DNA of 64,000 nt, from assembly GCA_031316155.1 (NCBI GenBank), contig JALDRB010000008.1, positions 1-64,000 on the forward strand, written 5' to 3'. The DNA is from Candidatus Scalindua sp. GTDB taxonomy: Bacteria; Planctomycetota; Brocadiia; Brocadiales; Scalinduaceae. Positions 35,025 through 43,853 of the stretch are shown here, in pieces. The notes beneath the pieces are model-generated. The model was not told the origin of the DNA, did not search any database, and saw only the letters and a list, made by a program, of their open reading frames with translations. A program made the translations under genes and the position numbers. The first letter of the stretch is position 1. The number at the start of each line of letters is the position of its first letter.

Positions 35025-37005
35025 GCATGCCTGCATTGAGGCAATAAAAAAGGGAGAACGCTTTCAGGCTACGATAGAAGGCGGAGGATTCTCTCTGAAG
35101 ATTGATGAGTATAGTTTCTTTATTTGTACCGCAATTCACAATGGGCATTGTTTACGGCAGGAATTAGTTAATAAATGTGCACTGGATGAAGCGGAACGGT
35201 TATACGAAGAAGACCCTTTTACCGGTGAGTTGATCTCTTCCTTGCCAATTACGCTGGTTGCTCTTGATTCGCGCTACGAATATGATTTAAACCGTACCCT
35301 GGAGCATTGTGTATATGATCGGGTATGGGGAAAATCTGTCTGGAGTTTTCCTCTGACAGAGCAGGAATACAAAGTAAGCCAACACAAACACCTTGTTTTT
35401 TATCGAGTCCTTGGCGCGCTTATAGAGAAGTTACAATCACAGTTCGGGGCCAGTTTGATTTATGATGTCCATTCTTATAATCACCAGCGTTTAAAGATAA
35501 AGGACACACCTGTTTTTAATATCGGCACTGAACAATTAAACAGACATCGGTGGAAACTGGTAATCCAGCATTGGAATAAAACTCTTAATAAGGCTACTCT
35601 TCACAATGTTTATGTGCGTTCTGCAACTGATGAAGTGTTTTTCGGACGCGGATACCTTGCGAGCTTTGTCAGGCAACATTATCGTAATACCTTAGTATTA
35701 CCCACGGAAGTCAAAAAAATCTTTATGAATGAAAATACAGGTGATGTCTACCCTCTGGTTTTGCCTGAATTAAAAGAAGTATTAAAACAGTCCATTTTAA
35801 GTAATGCGCTTTATTTCTCTAAACATCACACGAACAAAAATCATTCAAGAAAAGCGGTACTTTTATCCTCAAAGATTGAGTCATCGATTCTCAAGTTGGA
35901 TAAGCAGCTGTATCATCTTGCCAGGGGAATTGAAACCTTAACGTATATTAATCCAAAAAACATAGCGGTGGAAAAAAAACGTTTCTTTGCAAAAAATTAT
36001 AACTATTCACCATCATTTACTTACAGACACCTAGATATTAATCCCTATGAATTTCGGGAAAAACTCTATCGTTTACCAGTTGACGACATTCGTGATGTCA
36101 GCATTCAGCAGTTTTATCGGGATGTTATTGACGCCTATTCCATAAAAGTAGATATGATAGCATCAGTAGGTAAAGAGAAGTTTCTCTACAACTCGTTGCG
36201 ATATTATGGTGAACCATCAGAGAATGATAATAAGACGGCAGAATTTCTGCTTTTTGCTAAAGAGTTTGAACCTGAAGAAGCGAGAACGATAGATGCCACA
36301 GAGATAAGAGAGGCATTTCTCGCTGCTATTGACAAACATCCGATTAAATGTCAGGTTATTTTAACAGATAACATTATTGCAAACGCAATGGCAAAATCAA
36401 CCAGCAGATTGATTCAGATTAACAGATCCGCCTGCATTAGTAAAAGAGAACTCAATGCGTTGATTCATCACGAGCTGGAAGTGCATATGCTAACAACAGT
36501 TAACAGTGAAAGCCAGAAACTGAAAGTTTTTAAACTGGGATTGCCCGGTAATACCTGTACACAGGAGGGTCTTGCAGTTTTAAGTGAATACATGACAGGC
36601 AATTTAACGTTGCGGCGTTTGAAAATGCTCGCATTGAGAGTAATTGCCGTTAAAATGATGATCAAAAACTACGATTTTCCCCGTACATTCAAGATCCTGG
36701 TGGATGATTATGAATTAAATCAAGATGAAGCCTTCAGAATAACCGCGCGTGTCTATCGTGGGGGAGGTTTTACGAAAGACTTTTTATATTTAAGAGGGCT
36801 GAGAATGGCATTGCAGCAATTCAAAACCTGTGATATAAGTCCGTTATTTGTTGGTAAAACCTCATTTGAGTATTTGGATGTAATTAATGAGCTCGTACAT
36901 CGAAAAATGATTGATCCGCCGGTTCTCTTGCCACAGTTCATAACTACGAAAAAAGTTTATTGTCCTGATAAAGTTCTGGAATATCTTCTGGAAGCAATGC
37001 GTTGA
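35008..37005 (+). CDS. Fusion: N-formylglutamate amidohydrolase-like + DUF1704 (QEGLA) metallopeptidase-like
   Basis: A 665-residue two-domain protein. Residues about 20-260 resemble N-formylglutamate amidohydrolase (DVHSYNHQR near 153, with a preceding ALDSRYEYDLNR segment). From about 300 the protein matches DUF1704, known as the flavohaemoglobin expression-modulating QEGLA-motif family and related to the eukaryotic MATCAP tyrosine carboxypeptidases: a metal site IHHELEVHML (HExxxH, about 488-493) and CTQEGLAVLSEYM (about 517-529), whose Glu can be the third ligand. ATG 35008 overlaps the GshB-like gene by 17 bases. The pair of hydrolase domains suggests removal or recycling of N-acyl or C-terminal groups on a peptide-like small molecule. 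That is inference. Confidence 0.8.
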   Translation: MQLLSEHACIEAIKKGERFQATIEGGGFSLKIDEYSFFICTAIHNGHCLRQELVNKCALDEAERLYEEDPFTGELISSLPITLVALDSRYEYDLNRTLEHCVYDRVWGKSVWSFPLTEQEYKVSQHKHLVFYRVLGALIEKLQSQFGASLIYDVHSYNHQRLKIKDTPVFNIGTEQLNRHRWKLVIQHWNKTLNKATLHNVYVRSATDEVFFGRGYLASFVRQHYRNTLVLPTEVKKIFMNENTGDVYPLVLPELKEVLKQSILSNALYFSKHHTNKNHSRKAVLLSSKIESSILKLDKQLYHLARGIETLTYINPKNIAVEKKRFFAKNYNYSPSFTYRHLDINPYEFREKLYRLPVDDIRDVSIQQFYRDVIDAYSIKVDMIASVGKEKFLYNSLRYYGEPSENDNKTAEFLLFAKEFEPEEARTIDATEIREAFLAAIDKHPIKCQVILTDNIIANAMAKSTSRLIQINRSACISKRELNALIHHELEVHMLTTVNSESQKLKVFKLGLPGNTCTQEGLAVLSEYMTGNLTLRRLKMLALRVIAVKMMIKNYDFPRTFKILVDDYELNQDEAFRITARVYRGGGFTKDFLYLRGLRMALQQFKTCDISPLFVGKTSFEYLDVINELVHRKMIDPPVLLPQFITTKKVYCPDKVLEYLLEAMR

Positions 37006-37088
37006 CAGGTAATCGTATATTTTTTAGAGTAATGTCCGCAATCTTTTCGTATTTAAATAACCATTTAAGAAACAATGATTATTGTAAA

Positions 37089-37173
37089 TATACTAAAACC
37101 GATTTGGTTTTCGGTTTTACCTGTCTGCGTGCATCGCACAGGCAGGTCCGAAAACCATTACGAGATGAGTATA
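37089..37173 (-). repeat. Family A palindromic repeat, copy A5 (short, minus orientation)
   Basis: Reads TATACTAAAACCGATTTGG from the left and ends GAGATGAGTATA, so it is the reverse of A2. The middle is deleted and the 27-base palindrome CCTGTCTGCG..GCAGG fills 37120-37146. Only 85 bases remain. It lies between convergent genes (fusion hydrolase and MgtE) and could end transcription in both directions. Confidence 0.82.
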
Positions 37174-37313
37174 CTCTCTACAATTCGATGAGATACCATT
37201 CGCACCGGATCGGCACTTACTTAAAAATACTGAATGCCGCAACTATTTCAACAGGCTCCTAACTACTGCCGCAGAGCTTGCCTGGTATTGTTGCCAGCTT
37301 AAGGCTTTAGGCT

Positions 37314-38624
37314 TTACGTAATAAATTTCTGGAACATCACAGCAAAGCTGAGAAATGCAAAGAATCCCACGATATCAGTAATTGTTGTCAAGATAATGCT
37401 TGATGATTGAGCCGGATCTATCCCAAGTTTCTTCATAACTATCGGGATTATAGCTCCGGCAAAACCTGCTGCGATCATATTTACAATCATTCCCAGACCA
37501 ACAACGATTCCCAGGTACGGATTACCCTTCCACATCCATGCTATCACAGCGGTTATGAGACCGATGATAATTCCATTCAGAGTGCCTAAAATACCCTCTT
37601 TCAAGATCAAGCCTTTAAACCTGCCCTTAGAAATTTCCCGCATTACCAGCCCTCTCATGACAACCGCCAGGGTCTGTGCTCCAGCATTACCCCCCTGCCC
37701 TGCAACAACAGGAAGAAAGATTGCCAGGGCCGTAATCTGATGGATAATATCCTCAAATACTGCAATTACACCGGCGGCTGCAAACGCAGTTGCCAGGTTC
37801 ACATTAAGCCACGGCAGACGTTTGCGGAGAGAAAACCATATAGATGAAAAAGTACGCTCCTCGGGCGCTACTCCAACCATCTTCTGGATATCTTCACCAA
37901 TATCTTCCCATGCCTCCTGGATTAATTTTTCAGCTTTTACAATTCCAAGCAGGCGGTTTTCGCTATTAACAACAGGTGCAGCTGAATATCTGTGTACCTT
38001 TAGATAGTTGGCGGCTTGCTCTGTACTTGAAAAGCTGTCAATAGAAAATACCTCTTTTCTCATAATTGCCCCTACCGTAGTATCTCTTGATGCTGCAAGG
38101 AGATCGAACATACGCAATATGCCTACTAACCGATGATCGCTGTCCACTACATAAGCATAAGCGAATGAGGCTTTCCTGCGTGCCATAAACCTGATTTTGT
38201 TTATAACGTCCATCACTTTCAAGTCAACATGAAATGACGGATAGTCTCTGCTCATAATACGCCCGACACTGTCTTCCGGGAACGTGAGCAATTCTCTGAT
38301 AAGTCTCTTTTTCTTTTCAGGAGTCTTTTCAAGCAGGTTACCTCTCATTTCATCCGGCAGGCTGAGAATTATGTCACTGATTTTTTGAGGATCCAGATTG
38401 TCAACAATTCCTTCAAAGAATTCATCAGGAAGTTGAATCAGAAATGAAGCAACGAGACTTGGCTGCAGGTCATAAATCACTTTTACGGATTGCAAAGGAG
38501 GAAGGGCTTTCATAACTTCAAGAGCCTCTGAATCATCCAGGCTCTCGATTATTCGGGCAACCATTGCATGATCATCTTCAATCAGTTTCTTGATAACTGA
38601 TAATAAGGCATTATTAATTGACAT
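37314..38624 (-). CDS. mgtE: Magnesium transporter MgtE
   Basis: A 436-residue Mg2+ channel. It has an N-terminal superhelical domain (about 1-125), two CBS domains (VGRIMSRDYPSFHVDLKVMD and VGAIMRKEVFSIDSF segments, about 125-255) and a five-helix membrane domain starting near residue 275. The membrane signature PVVAGQGGNAGAQTLAVVMRG is intact. The cytosolic domains close the channel when magnesium is plentiful. It begins 18 bases after the Tll0287-like haem protein on the minus strand. Confidence 0.96.
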   Translation of the reverse strand: MSINNALLSVIKKLIEDDHAMVARIIESLDDSEALEVMKALPPLQSVKVIYDLQPSLVASFLIQLPDEFFEGIVDNLDPQKISDIILSLPDEMRGNLLEKTPEKKKRLIRELLTFPEDSVGRIMSRDYPSFHVDLKVMDVINKIRFMARRKASFAYAYVVDSDHRLVGILRMFDLLAASRDTTVGAIMRKEVFSIDSFSSTEQAANYLKVHRYSAAPVVNSENRLLGIVKAEKLIQEAWEDIGEDIQKMVGVAPEERTFSSIWFSLRKRLPWLNVNLATAFAAAGVIAVFEDIIHQITALAIFLPVVAGQGGNAGAQTLAVVMRGLVMREISKGRFKGLILKEGILGTLNGIIIGLITAVIAWMWKGNPYLGIVVGLGMIVNMIAAGFAGAIIPIVMKKLGIDPAQSSSIILTTITDIVGFFAFLSFAVMFQKFIT

Positions 38625-38642
38625 AACCTATCCTGTTGTTTT

Positions 38643-39203
38643 TTAATCAAAATACTCATTTATCGATATTCTGTACGAGATAGCGCCTAAGAGATCTCCG
38701 ACTTTTTTACCCGGGTGACAAATCGTACATCCCTCCATAACAGCAATTACACTGGTAGCTGACCGTAAATAGTATTTGCCATCGACCCTTTCAACTTTTT
38801 CGTAATAATTTTTCCCCGAGATCAATGCTTCAACTGCATCTCTTTCAAAAACATCTTTCGGTGAATTATCCGGATTATGCGGAGTTTCGTCTGTGCCCAG
38901 CAATCTCGCCTCATGCCATCCCTTTTTACTCATTGCCTCAAAAACTTTTTTTGAGAGAATAAGAGCGGAAAACATGGTAGGATCTGTTACATACTCTTTT
39001 GTGACAAGAACAATAAATGTCTTATACATATCATCTATCATTCTCACTGTCTTTCTCGCTCTATCTGCTGCTTTCTCTATTCCAATATCACTTGGTGATA
39101 CAAACATTCGTTTACTCATTGGTTCCTCAGCAATTACAGTAGTAATTGGAATGAAACAGATCATCACTGCAATAAAAACTAATTGTATATCTTTTTTTAA
39201 CAC
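38643..39203 (-). CDS. Exported Tll0287-like (DUF3365) haem protein
   Basis: About 186 residues with a signal peptide (LVFIAVMICFIPITTVIA) and one haem-c site GCTICHPGKKVGDLLGAISY near the C-terminus. The rest matches the DUF3365/Tll0287-like domain, a PAS-like sensor fold seen in photosystem-associated and redox sensors. I choose the GTG at 39203, because GAGGGAGGA lies just upstream and the signal peptide begins there; the frame is open 27 codons earlier without sense. It lies between the giant MscS-like channel and mgtE, on one strand. A role in sensing redox or gas is inference. Confidence 0.78.
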   Translation of the reverse strand: MLKKDIQLVFIAVMICFIPITTVIAEEPMSKRMFVSPSDIGIEKAADRARKTVRMIDDMYKTFIVLVTKEYVTDPTMFSALILSKKVFEAMSKKGWHEARLLGTDETPHNPDNSPKDVFERDAVEALISGKNYYEKVERVDGKYYLRSATSVIAVMEGCTICHPGKKVGDLLGAISYRISINEYFD

Positions 39204-39332
39204 TAAAATCCTCCCTCTTTCATCAACAAAAATACCTGAGACTCTAAAAAATACTTTCCAATCTGCCGTCATCTTCATCAGCAATTATTAAAGCATGCGT
39301 TAAATAATTGCTCTCTTATCATGAAGGAAGAC

Positions 39333-42300
39333 TTACTTGGTGAATTCTGTCTTCATTGGTATTGCAGAGCGAATGTGCAGATCCCTTTGCGGAAAGGCAA
39401 TCTCAATTTTGTTTTCTCGAAAAATCTTGTCAATTGCGAAATGTAAATCGCTAACAGCCATCCATCGTTTGCTTATGTGGGCCCAGAAGTATAATTGAAA
39501 AATTAAGGAACTATCTCCAAACTCGGTAAAGCGTACTACCGGTTCCGGATCTTTCTCCACATCAGGATGTGAATGGGCGACTTTTAAGAGGCATTCATTG
39601 ACAAGTTCGACATTTGAGCCATACGCAACGCCAACAATTATTTTTGCCCTTAGTAACATATCACCTCCGTGCACCCAATTGATTACGCTACCCTCCAGGA
39701 ACTTCGAGTTAGGAACAACAGCCGTCGTTCTGTCAAAGGTCTTTATCGATGTGCTTCGAATGCTGATATTTTCTACGGTACCACTGATGTCTCCCTGGAT
39801 ATTTATTACATCTCCAATCTTAATTGGTCTCTCAAAAAGAATGATAATTCCACTTACCAGGTTATTGACGATATTCTGCATCCCGAAACCGATGCCAATA
39901 CCGAATGCGCCGGCAAATACTGTAAGGCTCCTTAAAGGGATACCCGCAACATTTAATCCGATGATAGCGGCAATTCCGATTATAAAATATTTAATCCCGG
40001 CTGAAATAGATTGTTGAACTCCTATTTCTAAGGTAGACTTTTCATAAAATCTCGTTTGCAGGATTCCTTTCACATACCTTGCAAGTATGAATGCCAGCAC
40101 CAGCACCAGGATGCCAAAGAGCATTTTAAAGGGTGTTGTATATCTTCCCTCAGCAAGGGGAAATTTATGGGTTAAACTGCTCTTTATTGAAACCAGCACA
40201 TACAAAACACTTTGATACACTTCAAGAAAAACCGTTGGAGCAGCAGGAGAGCTGACGACATCTTTAAAGGTATTATTCAATATTCCGAAAACCATAATTA
40301 CCGCTAGGGTCGCCGTTCCATAGTGTAACATTTTCTGGTAAACCCTGAACCTGACATTTATCCCCCGTTCTTCAATTTCCATCTCTTTTGCTTCCAGCAG
40401 CCTGCACTCCTTTAACCGGTTTTTCTGTGAATGTAAAAGCAGCTTTAAGAGATACATGTGTGCCAGGTACAAAATGACTACAACAGATATTGTCTTTATC
40501 AGGGTTCCGATGAGCGTATACGTCAATAAGACAAATCCAAGGCTTCGCAAGGCAAAGAGAGAGATAACAAACCCTATCAGCAGCGGGTAAAGGAGGTTAA
40601 TGCTTTTGTTAATAATCTTGCCGAGAGCGCTCTCCGGATATGGCAATAACCTGAGCAAATACGATCTCTGTTTGGCAGCAATGAGAATGATCAGAAACAG
40701 TGAAACGATTCGGTATTGAAACCAGATCAGTTCTATGACATCCTTTTTATCATATCGGTGAGCGTACAGGACTGACAGGAGTGTAAGAGAAACAGCCGAA
40801 AAGAGGAGAAGTATGTTTAAATCTCTGAACAACAGCTTGGAGGAAAAATAGGGAATTGTAGTCCATCGTGTCCCGCTGTAGGGACTGAAAGATTCGTTAA
40901 CAAAGCCTTTAAGAATTTTGTAAACCGAGTAAACAGCAAATCCATACATGATGGAGAGAAGTATGGGTGCTTGAGAAGGAACGGTAACCGATATCGAGAA
41001 AGTGATAACAAACAGAAAGGATACCGTTAATGTCCCATGCATGATTTGCAGGAGCCCGGGTATGAGCTTGAAGGTATAAAAAGTTTGAGGTTCAATCGCT
41101 ATGTACCTCTCTTTCTTCGCTCTTGCCCATCTCTTCAGATATCTTCGCACAAAATACGATAACAAGATAACGGCTATGATGATGAAGAGTTTTATAACAA
41201 ATTGTGGTGTATTTTTTGTTTCTGAAAGAAAGTGACTGAGATTTTTCCCATTCTGAATTGATACGTTATAGAAATCAACAGGTTTGTTTTTCAGACTCCT
41301 TATGTCAGAAAGTACTGATTGGAAAGTATGTATTGAAATAGTATTCTCACGCCTTGCCCAGACATTTGCAGCCCGTATTTGTGATAATTCCTTTTTGGCC
41401 AGCAATAATTTTCCAGACAGGGCATTATTTATTTCAAGCCTTTCATTCAGCCTCTCTTTTTTGGTCTGTATCAGTTCTTCCTGCTCTTCCATGAGTCTTA
41501 AGCGCAAATTTGCAAGCTTTATGAGTTGTTCTGCCTGCCTCTTGTCTGAGAAACCATCTGCTTCTTTTTCTATGCTTGATTTTTCTCCGGATGTGGAGGG
41601 AGAAAGACTTGCACGTACACTCGCTAAACTTTCACCGATGATGGTTTTCTGCTTTTCCACTGCAGCCAGAAAACCCTGGATGGTGTCTATCTTGTTCAGG
41701 ATTCTCTTTGAGAGAATTTCAATGGTTTGCAGCTCTTCATCAATTTCACCAGAGCTATTTTCTCCACCAAGCATCTTTTCAACTTCATTTTGTATCCTTT
41801 TAAGTTCTTCACGGTCTTTGTATCTTTCGGTGTCTTCGGTAATTAATTCGTCCTTTATTGTCGCAATAATTCCTTCCTGTTTATGAACGTCAGCCTCAAC
41901 CTCCAGAACCCTCTTCTTTTCAGGGGATATCTCTTCGAGTTGTTTCTGTATGGCAACATCCGCTTTTTTTAATGCTTCTTTCTTCTCTTGTTCAATCTTT
42001 ACCTTTTCTTCTTCTGAGATTTTTCTTCTTTCTTCTTCTGCTTTTCTCGCTTTTTCTTCTTCTTCTTTCTTTCTGGTTGCGTCCTCCTCCTTGAATCTTT
42101 GAGATAAAATAGCGATGATCTGAGTATTAGTATCAATTTCTGTCTGGATATTTACCTCTTGAATCTGGGCAGTATGCAATCGTAATTTTGCAAGAGAGTT
42201 CTGTTTCCTGAGAAATTCTGCTTTTTCTTCAGTTAATTTAATCTTATTCTCTAGGAGGAACTTTTTGTATTGAGTTTGTTCTGCTTCGTCCTGTGTTTGA

Positions 42301-42947
42301 GTTGTCTGGTTGGCAAGGGTATCCAGTACCTTACCGAGTCTCTTTTTCTCTTCTTCGAACTTTAATTTTGCTGAATCAAGAGTTGTTGTTGAGGTTGCTA
42401 GAGAGTCTTCCTTTTCTTTAACGGTAGCCCGGATCACTGCAGAACGTGTCTTGGCAAGATCAACTTCTTTTCGAATACTTTCAAATTGGGATGCCGGCTG
42501 TCTAGCTGCGTCCTCCTGTAGTCTGTTTTTCTTTTCTGTAAGAGTTGAGATTTCTTTGAGAGCCCTCTTAAAGGCGTTAGCCTCTTTTATTATTTCTACT
42601 CTGACTTTTATTGTCTCTTTTAAAGTGTTTATCCTCTCTTCAATAACACCTTTAAGTTCTGTAATAAAATCAAGAACGGCTTTTCCTCTCTTGTCTGCTA
42701 TGAAAGCCTTCCTTGAAGTTTCGAGATTGTTTAACTCTTCCCTGAGGATGCGGAAGTCTGCCCCCTTTTGAGTCAGATAATTCACATGGTTTGCAAGAAT
42801 CTTATTTATATATTCGAGGGTTTCAGTCTGTTTTTCTGTTAAATTCTTAATCGCAGGAGATTGGTTGCAATTACCGAATTCACACATGACAAAGTATATG
42901 ACAGGAATCAGTACAGAGGCAACTATTGCTACTCTTTTAATATTCAT
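39333..42947 (-). CDS. Very large MscS-family channel (MscK/KefA-like) with long coiled-coil domain
   Basis: A 1,204-residue protein. A signal/anchor (VAIVASVLIPVIYFVMC) is followed by about 500 residues of charged heptads (for example KEEEEKARKAEEERRKI), i.e. a large periplasmic or compartment-facing coiled coil. About a dozen helices follow. The C-terminus is a standard MscS pore and vestibule: AGAFGIGIGFGMQNIVNNL (pore helix TM3), then SGIIILFERPIKIGDVINI. It should act as a tension-gated safety valve. The coiled-coil region is more extended than in E. coli MscK. It is preceded by family C inverted repeat C3 and followed by the haem protein and mgtE. Confidence 0.9.
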   Translation of the reverse strand: MNIKRVAIVASVLIPVIYFVMCEFGNCNQSPAIKNLTEKQTETLEYINKILANHVNYLTQKGADFRILREELNNLETSRKAFIADKRGKAVLDFITELKGVIEERINTLKETIKVRVEIIKEANAFKRALKEISTLTEKKNRLQEDAARQPASQFESIRKEVDLAKTRSAVIRATVKEKEDSLATSTTTLDSAKLKFEEEKKRLGKVLDTLANQTTQTQDEAEQTQYKKFLLENKIKLTEEKAEFLRKQNSLAKLRLHTAQIQEVNIQTEIDTNTQIIAILSQRFKEEDATRKKEEEEKARKAEEERRKISEEEKVKIEQEKKEALKKADVAIQKQLEEISPEKKRVLEVEADVHKQEGIIATIKDELITEDTERYKDREELKRIQNEVEKMLGGENSSGEIDEELQTIEILSKRILNKIDTIQGFLAAVEKQKTIIGESLASVRASLSPSTSGEKSSIEKEADGFSDKRQAEQLIKLANLRLRLMEEQEELIQTKKERLNERLEINNALSGKLLLAKKELSQIRAANVWARRENTISIHTFQSVLSDIRSLKNKPVDFYNVSIQNGKNLSHFLSETKNTPQFVIKLFIIIAVILLSYFVRRYLKRWARAKKERYIAIEPQTFYTFKLIPGLLQIMHGTLTVSFLFVITFSISVTVPSQAPILLSIMYGFAVYSVYKILKGFVNESFSPYSGTRWTTIPYFSSKLLFRDLNILLLFSAVSLTLLSVLYAHRYDKKDVIELIWFQYRIVSLFLIILIAAKQRSYLLRLLPYPESALGKIINKSINLLYPLLIGFVISLFALRSLGFVLLTYTLIGTLIKTISVVVILYLAHMYLLKLLLHSQKNRLKECRLLEAKEMEIEERGINVRFRVYQKMLHYGTATLAVIMVFGILNNTFKDVVSSPAAPTVFLEVYQSVLYVLVSIKSSLTHKFPLAEGRYTTPFKMLFGILVLVLAFILARYVKGILQTRFYEKSTLEIGVQQSISAGIKYFIIGIAAIIGLNVAGIPLRSLTVFAGAFGIGIGFGMQNIVNNLVSGIIILFERPIKIGDVINIQGDISGTVENISIRSTSIKTFDRTTAVVPNSKFLEGSVINWVHGGDMLLRAKIIVGVAYGSNVELVNECLLKVAHSHPDVEKDPEPVVRFTEFGDSSLIFQLYFWAHISKRWMAVSDLHFAIDKIFRENKIEIAFPQRDLHIRSAIPMKTEFTK

Positions 42948-42955
42948 ATGTTATC

Positions 42956-43025
42956 ACCCAACCTGGCCGAGCCAGAACCAAAAAGGAATAATTTTCATAT
43001 GTGTTCTTGTTCGGCCAGGTTGTTA
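42956..43025. repeat. Family C full inverted repeat, copy C3
   Basis: Left arm ACCCAACCTGGCCGAGCCAG then AAC; right arm GTTCTTGTTCGGCCAGGTTG. The centre is AAAAAGGAATAATTTTCATAT. It lies just upstream of the MscK-like start codon, where it may overlap the promoter or leader. Confidence 0.75.
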
Positions 43026-43171
43026 CATGAAAACCTGCGGTTTTCAAACTTTCCTTTATTACTAAAGAAAAACTAAATTGCAAAGTGGTTTGATTAAACT
43101 TGTCTTAGAAAAAATTTAGTCTCTAAATCGACAAATCTAGTCAAAAAAACAAGAAATTGTTGATTTGGAGT

Positions 43172-43330
43172 CTAAAGAGTAAACAATTCATCACGAGGCA
43201 TATCCTGATAGTAAAACAGAGCCAGGATAAAGCAATTCAGCCTGCTCTTTAGCGTCTCCCGATGCAGCAAAAATCCTTTAGGCCTGCGTTTTGCGTAAAG
43301 CTGGTTTTGAAAGTACTTTATAATTGGAAC
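43172..43330 (-). other. Unexplained open frame, possibly a gene remnant
   Basis: On the minus strand a 52-codon open stretch reads PIIKYFQNQLYAKRRPKGFL then HRETLKSRLNCFILALFYYQ and ends DMPRDELFTL. It has no start codon of its own in good context and no family that I recognise. The composition looks like real protein (alternating basic and hydrophobic). It lies in a remnant-rich gap next to an ISL3 piece. Confidence 0.3.
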
Positions 43331-43670
43331 TTAGCCCGTTTATTCCCTTTGGCAGGATCATGCGTTACTGTTTTTTTCCGGACAGATAATCAACAGTTTG
43401 GATATAGTCGGGTGCTTTCGTACAAAGTTGGGCGGGGCTACTAGCCGCCAAAATATAATAATATATTTTTCCATGATTAAAAGGGAAAAATTTTTTTCGT
43501 GCTCTTACAATTTAAATTTATGCATAGGATGTTCAAAATCACGATTTAGGTGGGGAAGCACACCCGGGTGAACCCTGTCCGTTTCCGTCTGCCTGAATTT
43601 GCCAAGTAGGGCCCGTCCCCCGCCAAAACGCTCTTCGGATTGGCAGGATGAGCTTTAGATGATTAACATG

Positions 43671-43835
43671 CTCCAGAAATATAGCTATTGCATTTTTAAT
43701 CATTGTGACTATTATATCCACACGAACAAACTCAAAGGGTTTAATAATAAAATCAAAGTTATTAAAGGAAAAGCGCATGGCTTTCTCGATGACGGGTATT
43801 TTATCTTAGAAAATATACAACCTCTTGCAAACTAA
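43671..43835 (+). pseudogene. C-terminal remnant of an ISL3 family transposase
   Basis: 54 codons: YIHTNKLKGFNNKIKVIKGK then AHGFLDDGYFILENIQPL. The pattern T-x-LxGxNNKIKVIKxxAxGFxDxxYFxL is the extreme C-terminus of ISL3-type transposases, where the catalytic Glu is usually in the position now occupied by Lys (KLKG rather than xxEG). The upstream part is missing and the frame is closed by a stop at 43656. It ends 18 bases before the DUF481 gene. Confidence 0.72.
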
Positions 43836-43853
43836 TAGGGAGAAGAATCAAAA

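Noticed and set aside
41284-41886. Plus-strand frame of about 200 codons rich in Ser, Phe and Leu
   Set aside because: It is the complement of the Glu/Lys-rich coiled coil of the MscS-like protein; low complexity explains the absence of stops.
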